A stretch of DNA of 64,000 nucleotides from Paguma larvata (Eukaryota; Chordata; Mammalia; Carnivora; Viverridae), in contig CM057830.1 of NCBI GenBank assembly GCA_030068075.1, forward strand, positions 20,740,247 through 20,804,246. The letters are read 5' to 3'. Positions 10,217-22,400 of this stretch are shown in pieces. How positions within the stretch are numbered: position 1 is the first letter of the stretch; each line of letters opens with the position of its first letter. Both the position numbers and the translations under genes were made by a program. The notes under the pieces are model-generated. The model was not told the origin of the DNA. It made no database searches and saw nothing but the letters and a program-made list of their open reading frames with translations.

Positions 10217-10679
10217 TCAAACAGCAAGAAAAACAATAGATAACATGCTACTACTTTCTGTTATCAAAAGCATTGGAATAGAAGGTTTGAGAGGTTCACA
10301 GGAGTGTAAGTGTTGGGTGTGGGGTCAAGGGTCAGCCTTGTGAGGAATTAGTCTCCCACACAGATGATACAAACTGGGGAGATGGCCACACTAAAAATAT
10401 CTCCTCTTTATTATTTTACAGTATTTGAACATCTGTCACAAGAAATGAGTTGATTTCCATCTATAAGTGTATTCAATCATCAGACATCCTCCACTGAAGA
10501 GAAAATATCTTTGGAAACAGAAACATCTTAAGCTACTTAGAATCATTGTCTAGAGTCTGGAGGTTAGGGGAGGTGCACGACAAGAAGAGGTGGGGAAAAA
10601 TAGGTTCAGAGGATTGTGGTAGGAGCAAGAAGATTTAAAGGAAAAAAATTGCATTCTATTTAATTAACAATAGTAATAC
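10217..10679. other. Unique sequence
   Basis: No gene or repeat recognised. Includes a GGTGTGGGGTCAAGGGTC patch near 10315. Confidence 0.45.
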
Positions 10680-10915
10680 CATCTATTAAATACTTAATAT
10701 ATGCCAGATTCTTCTATGTGAAATTATATTATTTAATCTTTTAAGTATTCGGAGTTGGCAGTGTTGTCTTCGGGTTACAAATGAAAAAGTTGAGGCTTAG
10801 AAAAGTTATATAAATTGCCCAATTCACAGAGCTAACAAGGGCCAAAGTGAGATTCAGACCTCTCATCTTTTTGCTTGCAAATACATGGCTTTCCAGTATG
10901 CCACGCTTAGCTGAA
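10680..10915 (+). mobile_element. MIR SINE
   Basis: Landmarks in MIR order: TTAATATATGCCAGATTCTTC, AAATGAAAAAGTTGAGGCTTAG, TGCCCAATTCACAGAGCTAACAAG and GTGAGATTCAGACC. Ancient mammal-wide tRNA-derived SINE, sense orientation, nearly full length. Confidence 0.8.
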
Positions 10916-12330
10916 ATAACACACACGTTCCTTGTTTAACTCATTCAACCTATGTGCTCAAGAAGCTCTAGACCCATACCCAGCCGGAATGAGCTTATCC
11001 TCACTGCAATGTCTGGCACACAGTGCTGCTGCACTTTAGTTGAATCGTGACATAACCTCTGTGAAGGTTAAAAAAAAAAAAAAAAAGGCCAGGCCTTTAC
11101 TTTCCTGCATCTGTAACGTGAAAAGTCAGACAAAGCATAACCCTTGGCAGATAGTTTGTAGAAGTGGTCAGAAAGCAAACCTCATAGTGACAAGTCCCAA
11201 GACAGAAGATTCTGAGTCACTGGGTCAAAAGAGGACTCCAGAGAAAAAACCTTATGGTTCCGATATTATTCCATCAAAGTGAAAGGGCTTTAGCAGGATG
11301 AAAGGACAGCTGGGTAGTTTTGTCTTCAGTCATCTGTTCCCATATTATTGGCTCTATCATATCAGTTAAGCATTACCCAGATAAGGGTCTATGGAACTTT
11401 TGTTCTGCCATAGTTTTGAAAGAAAAAAAAATAACTTTATGGCCAAAAAATACATTTGGGAAAATTTCCCCCAATCCCCTTTTGCAAATGCAAAGAAAGC
11501 CAAATTATTGGTTTTAAACAGAGCATTTCCAAATATTTGGATTATTTTTTCTACTAACACCTATTAACCAACAGAAATCATTTCTGAGTAATATACATCT
11601 GGAATTTCTATACTAGAGCAATGACTTGCAGTTACTTTCACCAACCAGAGGCCTCCCATTATTTTTCCAGCTCAGACCTCATGATTTTCATGAGTGTCTT
11701 TAGAAAATTCATTCAAAGACTACTGTTAGATTGAAATACTGATGGGGGGAAAACCCACAGACCCTCATTACTCTTTCTAGAGTTTCCTTGAGTTACAGAT
11801 GTGAAATAGGGAATCACTACTCTAAGAAGAATTTGCCTGCTAAGCAGATTCTATTCATTACTGTCATATTTCTTTCATGGTTAGAAAGCCATTGCCACAT
11901 CCTCAGCATGTTTTACTAAGTGCATAGAAGTGTGGGAATAGTGCTACTTTCAGTGTGACTAAGAGTTCCCCCAAGTGTCCCTGTTCTAAGAAGGTTTATC
12001 CATGTGGACATGACAGGTTCCACTTTAATCTTCATCAGGTAATTCATATTCTAGGTTCCCTGGCCTTCCTGCTAGCTTGGTCTGAGCCTAGGGGTTTGGC
12101 CAATCTCTGGCCAAGTGAATCACACAGAAATGATGAAGAAAAATTTCAACAGTATCCATTATTCAAAGTTTAAAGGAAAACCTTTATCTTGGACTCGAAA
12201 GTTTTTACTGAGCTCTACATTTTTCTGTTTTCAATAAGAATGATATTTCTGAATTTAAAACAACAAATCATTGATAGGTATTTGATATCATACTTGAATA
12301 TATATCTGCCAGAATATTATTGATATGGAA
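10916..12330. other. Unique sequence
   Basis: No repeat or gene recognised. A pure A run lies at about 11070-11087. Three frames of 64-80 codons (11040-11560) overlap on both strands, lack any similarity I can name and look accidental. Confidence 0.5.
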
Positions 12331-12794
12331 ATGGTGGGGTTCAGAGCCAATGGCCAAAAAAGAATTCTTGAGAAGTCTTCGGTGCAAAAAGACAGAACCC
12401 GTGGACAGAAAGAGCTGCACTGGGGTTGTGAGAAGCAACTGATTATATACTTCAAGTTGGGAGGGGTTAGGGATAGCCTAAGTCTCTAAGGAATTTTGGA
12501 AGGAAGGTCATTTATTACTGTCCAATAAAACCTTGGCCATGAGACCCTTCAGACGTATCTCAGGGGGCCATATGCTTGGAGGATGATTGCTAACATATAT
12601 CTTGGGCGATAGAGATAAAGGAATTTTCCAAAGAAATTTCCAAATGTTAAAAGGAGACTTAACAGGATCTTGAAGGTCAGGGTAATGTTAAGCTAAGGCT
12701 GCCCTGTGCCCTTAGCCAAGAGGCAACACTGAGGCAGCTGAGTTCCTAGAGGAAGGTCACTCAACAAAGGTCACTTGCCTTTGTTTCCCGCATC
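12331..12794 (-). mobile_element. Endogenous retrovirus LTR, reverse (partial)
   Basis: The complement of this block matches the LTR at 13807-14393 base for base over long stretches. Both share GTATATAATCAG (TATA-like), TGCAGCTCTTTCTG, CAAGAATTCTTT and GGCCATTGGCTC in the same order. This copy lacks about 300 bases of U3, plus a short segment before TTTTTGCACC that would hold the polyadenylation signal. No internal viral genes are adjacent, so it is a solo or broken LTR, probably of a gammaretrovirus-like (class I) family. Confidence 0.8.
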
Positions 12795-13501
12795 ATTATT
12801 AAATTCCGTTTTTCAAACTTCTACCTAATTTATCATTACATAAGCTTTCTAATAAAGTATTTAAACTCACCATATAAGAGATTTTTCATATTATCTAAGC
12901 TACACATAACACACAAATAGAAAACAAATACATTTTTCTCTCTTCACTGGTATTAGATATGAATGTATTACCATTCACATAAGCATCAACAAGTTATTAT
13001 CTGATAAGATACAATTTACTTGAATTTTGAATTGCTTGATTTGCCTTATTTATTTTCCAGATGCAGCATGTCTTGGTTATAAGAAATGAGACTTCTATCA
13101 TAGAAAAACCATCATTGTACATTAGGGCCCTTCTGTTTGTTTGCTTTTGTTTTCTACCTGCCTTTGTTTGTTGGTTTATAACTCAAGAGATATAGTATTT
13201 GCTCTTCTTAATTGCTGTGAACCGAATACACACATAAACACACAAATATGCTAACAATAATATTATGTTTCTCACAATGTTCTAAAATAATGGAAAGTTT
13301 GTCTAATTAAAATATCATTGTGTTGCATAAATTGAAACCAGAAAATATTAAGTAGGGATTTTAAACCTACTTGTGTACTTTATGCATTTATGTAAATACA
13401 TAAAAACCCTCTGGAAAGTATGTCATATCTATGTCCCCCAAAAGGAAGAGCAATGAGCCCAATAATTGAAACAAAACACAGTATGGTAATTGATGAGGGA
13501 G
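12795..13501. other. Unique sequence between inverted LTRs
   Basis: AT-rich with several TTTG and CATAAACACA runs. I see no retroviral internal region, so the two LTRs are not simply the ends of one provirus. Confidence 0.5.
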
Positions 13502-14393
13502 TGTAGGCCAACCTAAGGGCAAAGTACAGGCTAACAGCACCCACCTCCTAGGTGGGATATGTATGATATTCCTCGGACACTCCTGTCTGCCCCAGAACAG
13601 GGGAAAGGAAAGAAACAGATGGTTGACTGATAGAGATCACAGTCCTGCAGGACAGGAATCTGCTTCAGTTTACGGATCACTTAGTAAACTGCAAGAAAAA
13701 GGCAATCTTACCCATAGCCTAATCTCCAGAAACCTATAGACTCTGTTTCCTGGAGACCTAATAGCATGCTCATCAAGATGTAAGGGGGTTAAGTACTTGC
13801 CATGGTGATGTGGGAAACTAAGGCAAATGAAATTAAGTAAAGTAAATTCCCTTACTGCCTACAGCCCAGTGACAAGTCTTTGAAACAGGCAGAGTGGCCT
13901 CGCTCTAGGAGCTCAGCTGCCTCAATGATCACCTTCTGCTGGGGGCAAAAGGGAATCTTGGCTTAACATGATCCTGACCCCCCAGGATCCTGTGAGTCTA
14001 CTTTAGTATATAAAAATTCCTTTAGAAACTTCCTTCATCTCATCTCCCCCAAGATATTTCCCAGCAATCATACTCCAAGTTTTATGGCCTCCGGATAGAC
14101 ATCTGAAGGGTCTCACAACTGAGGATTTACTGAACGGTAGGTAATAAATGGCATATTCCTAATAGCAGCTATCCCATCAAGGTCCTGGAAATCTTGCTTC
14201 CAAAATACCTTAGAGACTTACACTATCCCTATCCCCCTTCCAACCTGAAAGTATATAATCAGTCACTCTTCACAACCCCAATGCAGCTCTTTCTGCCCAC
14301 AGGTCCTGTCCTGGGGCTTTAACAAAATCACCTTTTTTGCACCAAAGACCTCTTCAAGAATTCTTTCTTGGCCGTTGGCTCCAAACCTCACCA
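13502..14393 (+). mobile_element. Endogenous retrovirus LTR, forward
   Basis: Begins TGTAGGCCAACC, a plausible TG LTR start. U3 runs to the TATA-like GTATATAATC at 14251-14260. The expected AATAAA is decayed to AACAAA near 14321, followed by TTTTTTGCACCAAAGACC and U5 with CAAGAATTCTTTC. The right end is about CTCACCA at 14393. No gag, pol or env follows. Same family as the reverse copy 0.7 kb upstream. Confidence 0.8.
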
Positions 14394-14419
14394 GCACCCC
14401 AAAACCCCATCAGAGATGA

Positions 14420-14443
14420 CCACACACACACACACACACACAC
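14420..14443. repeat. (CA)n microsatellite, about 12 units
   Basis: CA run immediately after the LTR end. Confidence 0.95.
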
Positions 14444-14775
14444 GCAGACTGTCTCTCCCAAACATATACACTTGCACACTTTGCTAAAAGTCCAATGTTG
14501 CCAAAAAGTGTCACCAGACTCCTTTGTACATTTACTATTTATTTAGAAGATGCTTGTTGAATATTACTGAAAAGACAGAGTAAGGATATGAGTTGTTGAC
14601 ACCTATTCAGGACGTCTGCACTGGAATATTCTGTTCAAACAGAGATAATAAACAGGCTGATATGTAGACTGGTTTGGTTAATAGTCTAACTGTTTTAGTT
14701 TAATTTGGGGATGCACTAATTGTTTATTTAACTCTGTCAATTGCCAAAATCACCTTGCTTTTAAAGAACAATGCC
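14444..14775. other. Unique sequence
   Basis: Nothing recognised between the CA repeat and the next SINE. Confidence 0.45.
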
Positions 14776-14991
14776 CAGGGGGCATCTGGGTGGCTCAGTT
14801 GGCATCCAACTCTTAATTTCGGCTCAGGTCAGGGTCTCACGGTTCGTGGGTTTGAGCTGGTGTCGGGCTCCACACTGGAGGTGTGAAGCCTGCTTGGGAT
14901 TCTTTCTTCTTTCTCTTTCTGCCCCTATCCCACTCTCACACTCTTTTTCTCTCTCCCTCAATAAATAAATAAACTTTTAAAAATGAATAAA
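14776..14991 (+). mobile_element. CanSINE with a small head deletion
   Basis: Head GGCATCTGGGTGGCTCAG, then GTTGGCATCCAACTC, missing the usual TTAAG of the tRNA A-box region. Target duplication TTAAAGAACAATGCC at 14761 and GTAAAGAACACTACC at 14992. Confidence 0.94.
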
Positions 14992-15069
14992 AGTAAAGAA
15001 CACTACCATACGTTCTCAGCACCTTAAATTACAAGACTATTTTGGTAAGCTATACAAATATGATTTATT

Positions 15070-15500
15070 TGTATCTGTAGGGGCCAAGGGCAGGCTGCCT
15101 TAGGATAGGTCACTTTGGCATAAAGATTATTTTGAGTTAAAAGTAATCAAAATCCAGCAGATGCAGCATAAGCTCTTTGCATCCCTCACATCTAACTAAA
15201 TTTACATCGGAAAGGACAGCTAGTGCCAAGAAGAGTGCTATCTGCCTAATAGGGCAACCTTTGTTTTTCAAACATCTCCCTTCTTTCCTGTTAATGGCCT
15301 CTCCCCTTTCTGTCCTCAGACATTACCCCTCCCCTTATCACCTAGCAGCTTTGGGGTTGCCTCACTGTCTTTGGAATTTTCTGTCTACATGGATTCCCAT
15401 ATGTACACCTATTAAATTTGATTTTTTCCTGTTAATGTGTCTCTTGTCAATTTGATTCTAAGTCCACCTAGAAGAACCATAGGGAAGAGGAAGTTCTTCA
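15070..15500 (+). mobile_element. LTR, ERVL/MLT2-like
   Basis: GGCAGGCTGCC, CTTTGGCATAAAGATTATTT, a C/T-rich middle, CACCTATTAAATTTGATT and the closing TGTCTCTTGTCAATTTGATT with GAAGAACC give the typical order of a mammalian ERVL-type LTR. Family name is by resemblance. A 92-codon frame at 15177-15455 inside it is accidental. Confidence 0.6.
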
Positions 15501-15993
15501 TCTCCAACATAACTGTACTTTAAATGAATATTTGCCATTATTATTCATACTTTTTACATATAAAATGATAAATATTATCTTCTAAAACTGCCTGGATAAA
15601 TCTATATTCTCATAATTCTCTTATCACATTCTCTTTGTTAAAAAACTTGAAAATATGACTTAATGACAATATTGTGAAAGAGGAAAAGGAGGAAATGTAC
15701 TGAAAAAGAATGGGGAGCTCTCCTCTTTTTTCATTCAGGGTTTAGAAGGAGCTTGAGGAAACAAAAATAATAAAAAAGTAAATTGCTTTTCACAATTCAT
15801 ATATAAATTATTACATTCTGATCATATACATAAATTTATATATGAGTAATTATTATCATTAAAGTAAGACTTGGGAATCTTAGTGTTAAAATTTTGTATT
15901 ATTGTGGTTTCTTTATATTTTTATTTCCTTAACACTATTCTTCTTTCATTAACCACATCATTTGAAAAAACCATGAATATTGTAAGGAGACTG
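15501..15993. other. Sequence between two similar LTRs
   Basis: AT-rich with no retroviral gene recognised. It could be a decayed internal region or unrelated DNA. Confidence 0.4.
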
Positions 15994-16003
15994 AATGATG
16001 TAT

Positions 16004-16022
16004 TTTGTTGTTGTTGTTGTCG
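16004..16022. repeat. (GTT)n microsatellite
   Basis: About five GTT units, with one GTC, directly beside a SINE tail. It probably grew from the T-rich target. Confidence 0.9.
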
Positions 16023-16224
16023 TTCTTTTAAATGTTTATTTATTTTCACAGAAAGAAAGAGAGCTCAAGGAGAGGAGGGGCAGAGAGAGAGGGAGACAGA
16101 GGATCTGAAGGGGGCTCTGCACTGACAGCACAAGGCCTGATGTGTGGCTCGAACTTGTGAACCACGAGATCATGACCTGAGCCGAAGTCAGATGCTCAAA
16201 TGACTGAGCCACCGGGGTGCCCTA
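16023..16224 (-). mobile_element. CanSINE, reverse
   Basis: Reverse tail AAATGTTTATTTATTTT, GA-rich body, CCACGAGATCATGACCTG block and head complement GACTGAGCCACCGGGG. Target duplication AATGATGTATTTTG at 15994 and AATGATCTATTTTG at 16225. Confidence 0.95.
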
Positions 16225-16289
16225 AATGATCTATTTTGAAAACATTTTATCTATGAACACATTCTGTTAAATAGAAATTCTTATTTTAT

Positions 16290-16835
16290 TTGAAGAGAAG
16301 CGGAATATACCACCTCAAAATATGCCTCTTTGGTTTAAAGATTATTTTAGGCCGATTATTTTTAAGAAACATAACACAGAGAAGAAGCTCTGAATACTGA
16401 GTAGAAGTCACCTTTTTCTAAGAGACATTTACATTTACAAGGGAAATCTCCATTGGTAAGGATGTGCCTGCTGTGCCCAGAAGAAGAAGATAACTCTTAC
16501 TCTCTAGAAATTTATCCTTGGAGAAGGCAACGATTTAAATCTGCACCACATCTTCAGTCTTGTTTACCCTGCTTCTCCTGGTGACCTTTCTTTACTGACT
16601 CCCCACCCCCAGCATCTTCTTTTGTCTTTAGCTGGAGATGGTATCACGGTAGTGGCTAGGGTCACTTCCGGGAGTTACTCAGTTTTCCTGGGTCTCTCCT
16701 ATGCAGAGAGGAGGCATACATGTAATTAAGCTCCTGTTTTGTTTTTTTTTCTCCTATTAAACTTTTATTTCAGGCAGGGGGAGGTGTAGGGACTGTGTCT
16801 CAGTCAGGAACGTAGAAGGACAGAGGAAAAATTAT
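16290..16835 (+). mobile_element. LTR, ERVL/MLT2-like (second copy)
   Basis: Shares CTCTTTGG..TAAAGATTATTTTAGG near the left, a GACTCCCCACCCCC middle and TTTTCCTGGGTCTCTCC, CTATTAAACTTTTATT and GACTGTGTCTCAGTCAGGAA at the right. This is the same layout and orientation as the LTR at 15070-15500, but more diverged. Confidence 0.55.
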
Positions 16836-19009
16836 TTTTCCTCCTCTACAATATCTAATGATTACAAACTACTCTACCAATGTTTAGTAAGACTCTATAA
16901 AGTCATTAGTGAAAAAGGCATGTCCAGGAGTTCACTAGTCATTCAAATGAAGCCACAAACACCTGATGGTAAGTCACATACGATATGCACTATCTCTGCT
17001 TAGGAAACAAAAAGTGGAATATTAAATAGTGACTCTTTTAAGAAAAAAACTGGTTTATAAATCAAGGCTTAGAATAAATCCTAATGCTTTCCATTACAGC
17101 ATCTATGTTCAAATAGCTAGATTTTCATTCAAGACATCTACCTGCATTTAAAAGTACTTAACTATATAAACATGTACTCAAATATAAAAATATTGCCAGA
17201 TTGTTAAAGTTTCTTAGCATGACCAAGAATTCCCAATTCTGTAAAAAAAGAAAAAAAGAAAGTCACCAAATGACAGCAACACTTCCCCTTAGAAACACTC
17301 CGACAGAGAGTAACTTTTGTTTTCTTAGTAACTGCAATACCCAATCAGTGTACTGGTCCCTTCTTTGTTTTCAAAGCTGCATAATAAATGTGAGAGATGG
17401 CTATGCAATAGGAAAGCACCTCAAGATATTTTTTTTACAGGCAATTAAATGTTCCCTTGTAGTTTTGTCACTAATGTAATTGGCTCACTCTGCTACCTGT
17501 TCATTTTCCTCTAATACAAGATTAGTCTTTAAAACAGGAGAGATATATTAAAGTTTCAAATGTATGACTCATGCCCTATTATGCTAAATAAAAGTCAAAC
17601 ATTCTGTGATGGCCATGTTGACTATACTGCTGAGAGTCTTCATGTGAGATGTATTACTGCAAAAATGGGTTGAAGGGCCACTTGGACACACTAGAGAATG
17701 TGAAATTAAAGCAGAACATCAGAACACAATTTCTGAAAAAACATGCTTGTGGTTCGATAAATGAAACATGTGTTTCTTTTTTCTTCGGGAGAAAAACAAA
17801 ATACAAGGTTTAAGGCAATTTGCTGACACCCTGAATTGAATTTTAAGCCTAGCATCTGTTTCTTGGAAAACTGTGGGCTTACCACCCAGGGTGTTGAGAG
17901 ACTCACATGAACTGACTAGCTTCTCTTTGTTCTGATCTCTATTTATCTCCTCAAGCCCAAATCTCTCCTCCTTCTGCAGAAGACTGAAATTAAGCAAGGC
18001 TGCAAGCACTCTGTAATCTGAGTCATAGCATTCTTCTCAGGACGGTGGGGTGGAGAGACTATATTGTGACAAATATTTCACCCTCTTCTTCAATCTAAGG
18101 ATGATAATTTCAGTGTCGTTTATAATAGATATGGGAGGTTTAAAAATGTCTCCCTTTTAGAAGCTGTAAAGTTGTTATCATAAAATAATATGATTTTAGA
18201 CATTTCATTCCATTGCTTTAGAATCAGGAGGAGTTATTTTGATTATGTAAAAAAAGGAAAAGATTCTGTGAACTTCTATTCATCTGGAAATAAAATTTAA
18301 GTTTAAGGCTACAGGTTGTTAAGAGATACTTAATTTTATATTATTATTTATGTTTCTTATTTATACATTGGTTATGCCAAATTAATATTCAGAGAGACTT
18401 TTTGATGAGTGTAATTATAAAAAGCTTCAGTGGTTTTTTATACTAAATCTCAATTCCAAAATCTCCATATGCTGGATTTATGTTTCCAATTCATGTAGTC
18501 TGGTAGCATTACTTCTTAACCCTCTCTCTGATACAATTCTAACTTTTAGGTAGCTATAAAACCATTTATAAGCTGCTAATGGTGGCTTCTCTCAGTTTGA
18601 CCGAGTTACAGATTCTTTATTATTCTTACGAACACATACTATACATAGTAATGATGGAATATAAAAGCATTTGAGTTGACTGAATGAGCTATGAAAATTT
18701 AAATTCACAGAAATGATAAAGGAAATCTGAAGGGACCTGGGGGAAGCACTGTGGTCATACTTTGAACTAAATAATCTAATTTCTCAGGTTTGAGTTCAGT
18801 TACTCCACAAATTCAATATTTACAATACCACAAGCCAAGCGTCTGGGATTTGCTGGTACTACTGGCAGAAACCTTCCCGAATGCATTAGAGTCTGCAAAA
18901 TAGCACATACAATTAAACTAAAGATTCTAGTATGACGTGTGCTGTGACTAGGGGTCATAGATAGTAGTAAACTTGGTGGAGGAAAAGTGCCTTACATAGA
19001 TTGGGGAAG
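16836..19009. other. Unique sequence
   Basis: No element recognised across about 2.2 kb. Frames at 17201-17479 (plus) and 17706-18009 (minus) are short and without similarity I can name. The latter two overlap in different frames, arguing against either being real. Confidence 0.5.
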
Positions 19010-19310
19010 CGGTCGGTCTTCCTGGAGGAAGAGACACTGATACAGAGTTCTGAAGGATGAGCGTGTATTAGGTGAAGAGGAGAAACAGCGGGGGTGGGGG
19101 GTTGGAGAGGTGGAGGGTTGGATCTGGAGAGAGGATTCGCAAAGAGCACGATCCATTGCTCAAGATGAAGGAAATCCCATTGGAAGCCATCTGTTTTGGT
19201 GAGGTTAGGGGAAGAGAGGCAGAGTAACTATATGTATTAGTGGGTGACAGCTTAACTGGACTGAGTTCTGAGGACCTGGCTGAGTGGTCAAAAGACATTC
19301 TATAGAAGTC
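19010..19310 (-). mobile_element. L2 fragment, antisense (tentative)
   Basis: GAGTTCTGAAGGATGAGCG, a G-rich stretch near 19090 and GCAAAGAGCACGATCC resemble the antisense of the L2 body. Highly diverged; low certainty. Confidence 0.35.
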
Positions 19311-20709
19311 TTTTACTCTAGCTGTGGCTTCTGGCTACTTCACTGGAAACTTACCTTATATTCTTTTGGAAATTCTTTTCACTTCTGGAAAAAAACATTC
19401 ACACCCCCACAACCAATTCTCTGTCTTTTACCAGACTTCTCTCCTCCTGGTTCTCATCTTCCAGTCTATGACCTTTCTGCTTGGCCAAACTCATTTCTTT
19501 TCTTTGCATCTGAAAAGGAGAACTCTGTTTTTTTCCAGAGGCAGTTCAAAAGAGATTGAAATTTAACTCATAAACCACTTGCCACTGTAAAGAATTTGGG
19601 CAGGTTTTAGAAGTTAACATTGATTCCTATTTGTATAGATTTATTCACAGCTACAAACATTGACCTCTACTCTAAAATAAACTTGCATTTACTCTGATGT
19701 TTGCTCAATTGTATGTGAAGGGCTTTGTGTAGAGGAAAGGCTAAACATATGGAAGACGGCTATCAGTTTTACTACAGTAGCCAGAAATTCAAAGAGTAAG
19801 AGTTTTCAATTGTCCCAAGGGCAATTTTTAGATATAGAATGCAAAATAAAAATTATTCAACAGAAAATATTTTTTATGTGCTGAGTCTGAATGACAAAAA
19901 AGGGAAACTCAATGTAAACCATCATCTGCCTAAGAGACACATTGTGTATTTTTAGACAAAATGTTAACTTTACAACTTAAAATTAGCTTATCCTTTTTCC
20001 TCTTAGAAAAATCATGCCTAGAACAAATGAATAAAGGTAAATAAAAATATAATTGGCACCTAAACATAAGCAAACAAACAAAACTTATTTATATTGCAGA
20101 GCTAATAGTAGCACTGTGGAAATAGAGCCATCTGTTCAACTTGAAAACTTCATTTTGAAATTGTTATTAAGTATAGCTAACAATAGTCCTGAAGATCATT
20201 ATCCAAAATTGGTTTTCCTTTAAGAATGTTCATGAATTATTTTTACAGCTAAGATGTTTCTCTGGAATTTTACATAGGGTTTCCCAGTTTGGTTTTTATT
20301 TCTTTGATGGTGTTCAAAATCACTCACTACAGATTGCTTATGTTTTTAAGTTTTTCCTATTTTTTCTATTTTCCTATTTATAGGCCACGTTTCTATATCT
20401 GTACTGTGGTGTGGATCACCCAGAATATATGATTGTTACTTTGTTCTCTTCACTTTCAGATATTTCTACCTTAATTACTGAATAGAGACAGCAAGGGACT
20501 CTTGACTACAATGCATGAGGGCATCTATAGAGAATAAACATAGTTCTGAATCACCAAAGAGTTCTTGAGTCCCAAGGAAAAGAAACAAGAATTAACCAGA
20601 AACGATAAATGCATGACACCGTGCAGCAGGCCAAAATGTTACTTGTGTTAAGGCATAGAGGATGTCCTGGAGCAAGCAGGGAAGCTCATACTAGAATATG
20701 TTTCATGAT
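19311..20709. other. Unique sequence
   Basis: No gene or repeat recognised. Two overlapping frames at 19284-19566 are chance. Confidence 0.5.
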
Positions 20710-20815
20710 ATGAGGGATTTTTGTCTTTTGTACACCAAAGTATCCCAAGTGCCAAAGAGAATATTTAGCATCTAGTAAATGCCCATTAAATATGTGTTGA
20801 ATGAACAAACAAGGA
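20710..20815 (+). mobile_element. L2 3' end
   Basis: TTTAGCATCTAGTAAATGCCC and TAAATATGTGTTGAATGAAC match the characteristic L2 3' terminus (AGTAGGTGCTCAATAAATATTTGTTGAATGA type). Confidence 0.6.
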
Positions 20816-20829
20816 GGAGACAGTAGAAA

Positions 20830-21270
20830 GGATATGACATTTATCAAATATAGGCATTGTGATGAGCCCTTCACAATATGACTTTTTTTTTTTAATGTTT
20901 ATTTATTTTTGAGACAGAGAGAGAGACAGAGCATGAGTGGGAGAGGGGCAGAGAGAGAGGGAAACACAGAATGTGAAGCAGGCTCCAGGCTCTGAGCTGT
21001 CAGCACAGAGCCCGACGCGGGGCTCGAACTCACGGACCATGAGATCGTGACCTGAGCAAAGTCGGACGCTCGACCGACTGAGCCACCCAGGCGCCCCACA
21101 ATATGACTTCTTGATGAAGCCTTTATACAATCTTTACAAAGGAAACACCAATCTTTCCTTCCTTTCTTTTTAACAGAAAACTAGAGCTCAGATGGCAAGT
21201 TTAATTACTCAAGGGTTCACAACCAGTAACCAGCAGATGTGGCAATCAAGATCTATCTAACAGGCCGTCC
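20830..21270 (+). mobile_element. MIR split by a SINE
   Basis: Left part TGACATTTATCAAATATAGGC...GATGAGCCCTTCAC and right part AACAGAAAACTAGAGCTCAG...TTCACAACCAGTAACCAGCAGATG form one MIR in order. The reverse CanSINE at 20885-21096 interrupts it. Confidence 0.6.
20885..21096 (-). mobile_element. Young CanSINE, reverse, inside MIR
   Basis: Close to consensus: GGGAGAGGGGCAGAGAGAGAGG, GAGCCCGACGCGGGGCTCG and GACTGAGCCACCCAGGCG. CpGs are retained. Perfect 13-bp target duplication CACAATATGACTT at 20872 and 21097. The SINE split a much older MIR. Confidence 0.97.
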
Positions 21271-21558
21271 AAATAATACACCGGCAATGGTATTAGACTA
21301 CTTATAAAACGTGCCAGAAAGAGTAAGAGGTAAGTAGGCAGTCGTCCATGGGTGCCTCCAGACAGAGGACTGGTGATTGAAGAAGTGAGAGATTAATCAC
21401 TGTGGATGAAAGACACCACAGATCTAATCAACTGCCAAGATTCACTGCTGAGAGCCACCAATAAAATAGAGTACTGAGACAATCCATTGACAGGTAAAAT
21501 GTTTAAAGAAAACTTTACATTGCCATGTTAAGGAAAACTATTATTACTTGGTGAGCAT

Positions 21559-22085
21559 TGTATTCGTTTCCTATTGCTGCTGTAACATATTGGTCACAAA
21601 CATAGTCATTTAAAACAGTACAAACTTATTATCTTAGAGTCCTTAAGCCAAAAGTCCGATGTGAGTCTCACTGGGTTAAAATTAAGGTTTGGTTGGGATA
21701 CATTCCTTTTTGGAAGGAAACATGTGTTTCCCTGCTCATTCAGAGGTTGACAGAATTCAGTTCTGAAAGGAGATGACCATTTCCTGCTGGCTGTCATCTG
21801 AGGGCTGTCCTAAGCTCGTAGAGGCCTTTCTTTGACTCTTGCATACTCCCTCTTTTCTGAACCAGCAATGGGCCAGTGAGTCTTTCCTATGCTGTCCTCA
21901 CACTGACCTCCTCTTTTGTCCTTGTCTTCCACTTTTCAGGACTCGTCATTAAATTTGGCTTATCCAGGATAATCTCTGCATCTCAGTGTCCTTAACCTTA
22001 ACCATGTCTACAAGGTCCCTTTATCATGTCAAGTAACATATTCACAGAGTTTGAGGATTAGAGTACCAACATCTGGCTACCACAG
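21559..22085 (-). mobile_element. MaLR LTR (MLT1 A-C type), reverse
   Basis: TTTCCTATTGCTGCTGTAAC, TTATTATCTTAGAGTCC, TGAGTCTCACTGGGTTAAAAT, GGATAATCTCTGCATCTCAG, TAACATATTCACAGAG and TGGCTACCACAG are, in reverse, the order of an MLT1-type LTR. It is nearly full length for the family and has no internal genes. Confidence 0.85.
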
Positions 22086-22254
22086 TAACCACACTGTCAT
22101 GTGGTTCTCTTAACATTTTGATGGGCATAAGGATTGTTAAACTTTTAATAATATATTTTGCAATCAAGAGATAACATAATTCCTAAAAAAGAGAGAGAGA
22201 CCATAATTCCTTAACTTAGATGGCTTTTCAGTGATCTCTTAAATTAAAACTAGT

Positions 22255-22400
22255 AAGTTGTTTTTTTATTTGAATATACTTGACATATAACATTGTGTAA
22301 ATTTAAGGTGTATAACATGTTAACTTGATACATTTATATATTGTAATATTACTGCCATTGTAATGAAAATTAGTACCTCTATCATGTCACATAATTATTT
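22255..22400 (-). mobile_element. LINE-1 3' UTR fragment, antisense
   Basis: GAATATACTTGACATATAAC, TTTAAGGTGTATAACATG and TTTATATATTGTAATATTACTGCC match the antisense of an L1MA-like 3' end. A second copy of the same region lies at 57215-57430. Confidence 0.7.

Noticed and set aside
12331..14393. The inverted LTRs as two ends of one provirus
   Set aside because: Proviral LTRs point in the same direction. These diverge and have no viral genes between them.
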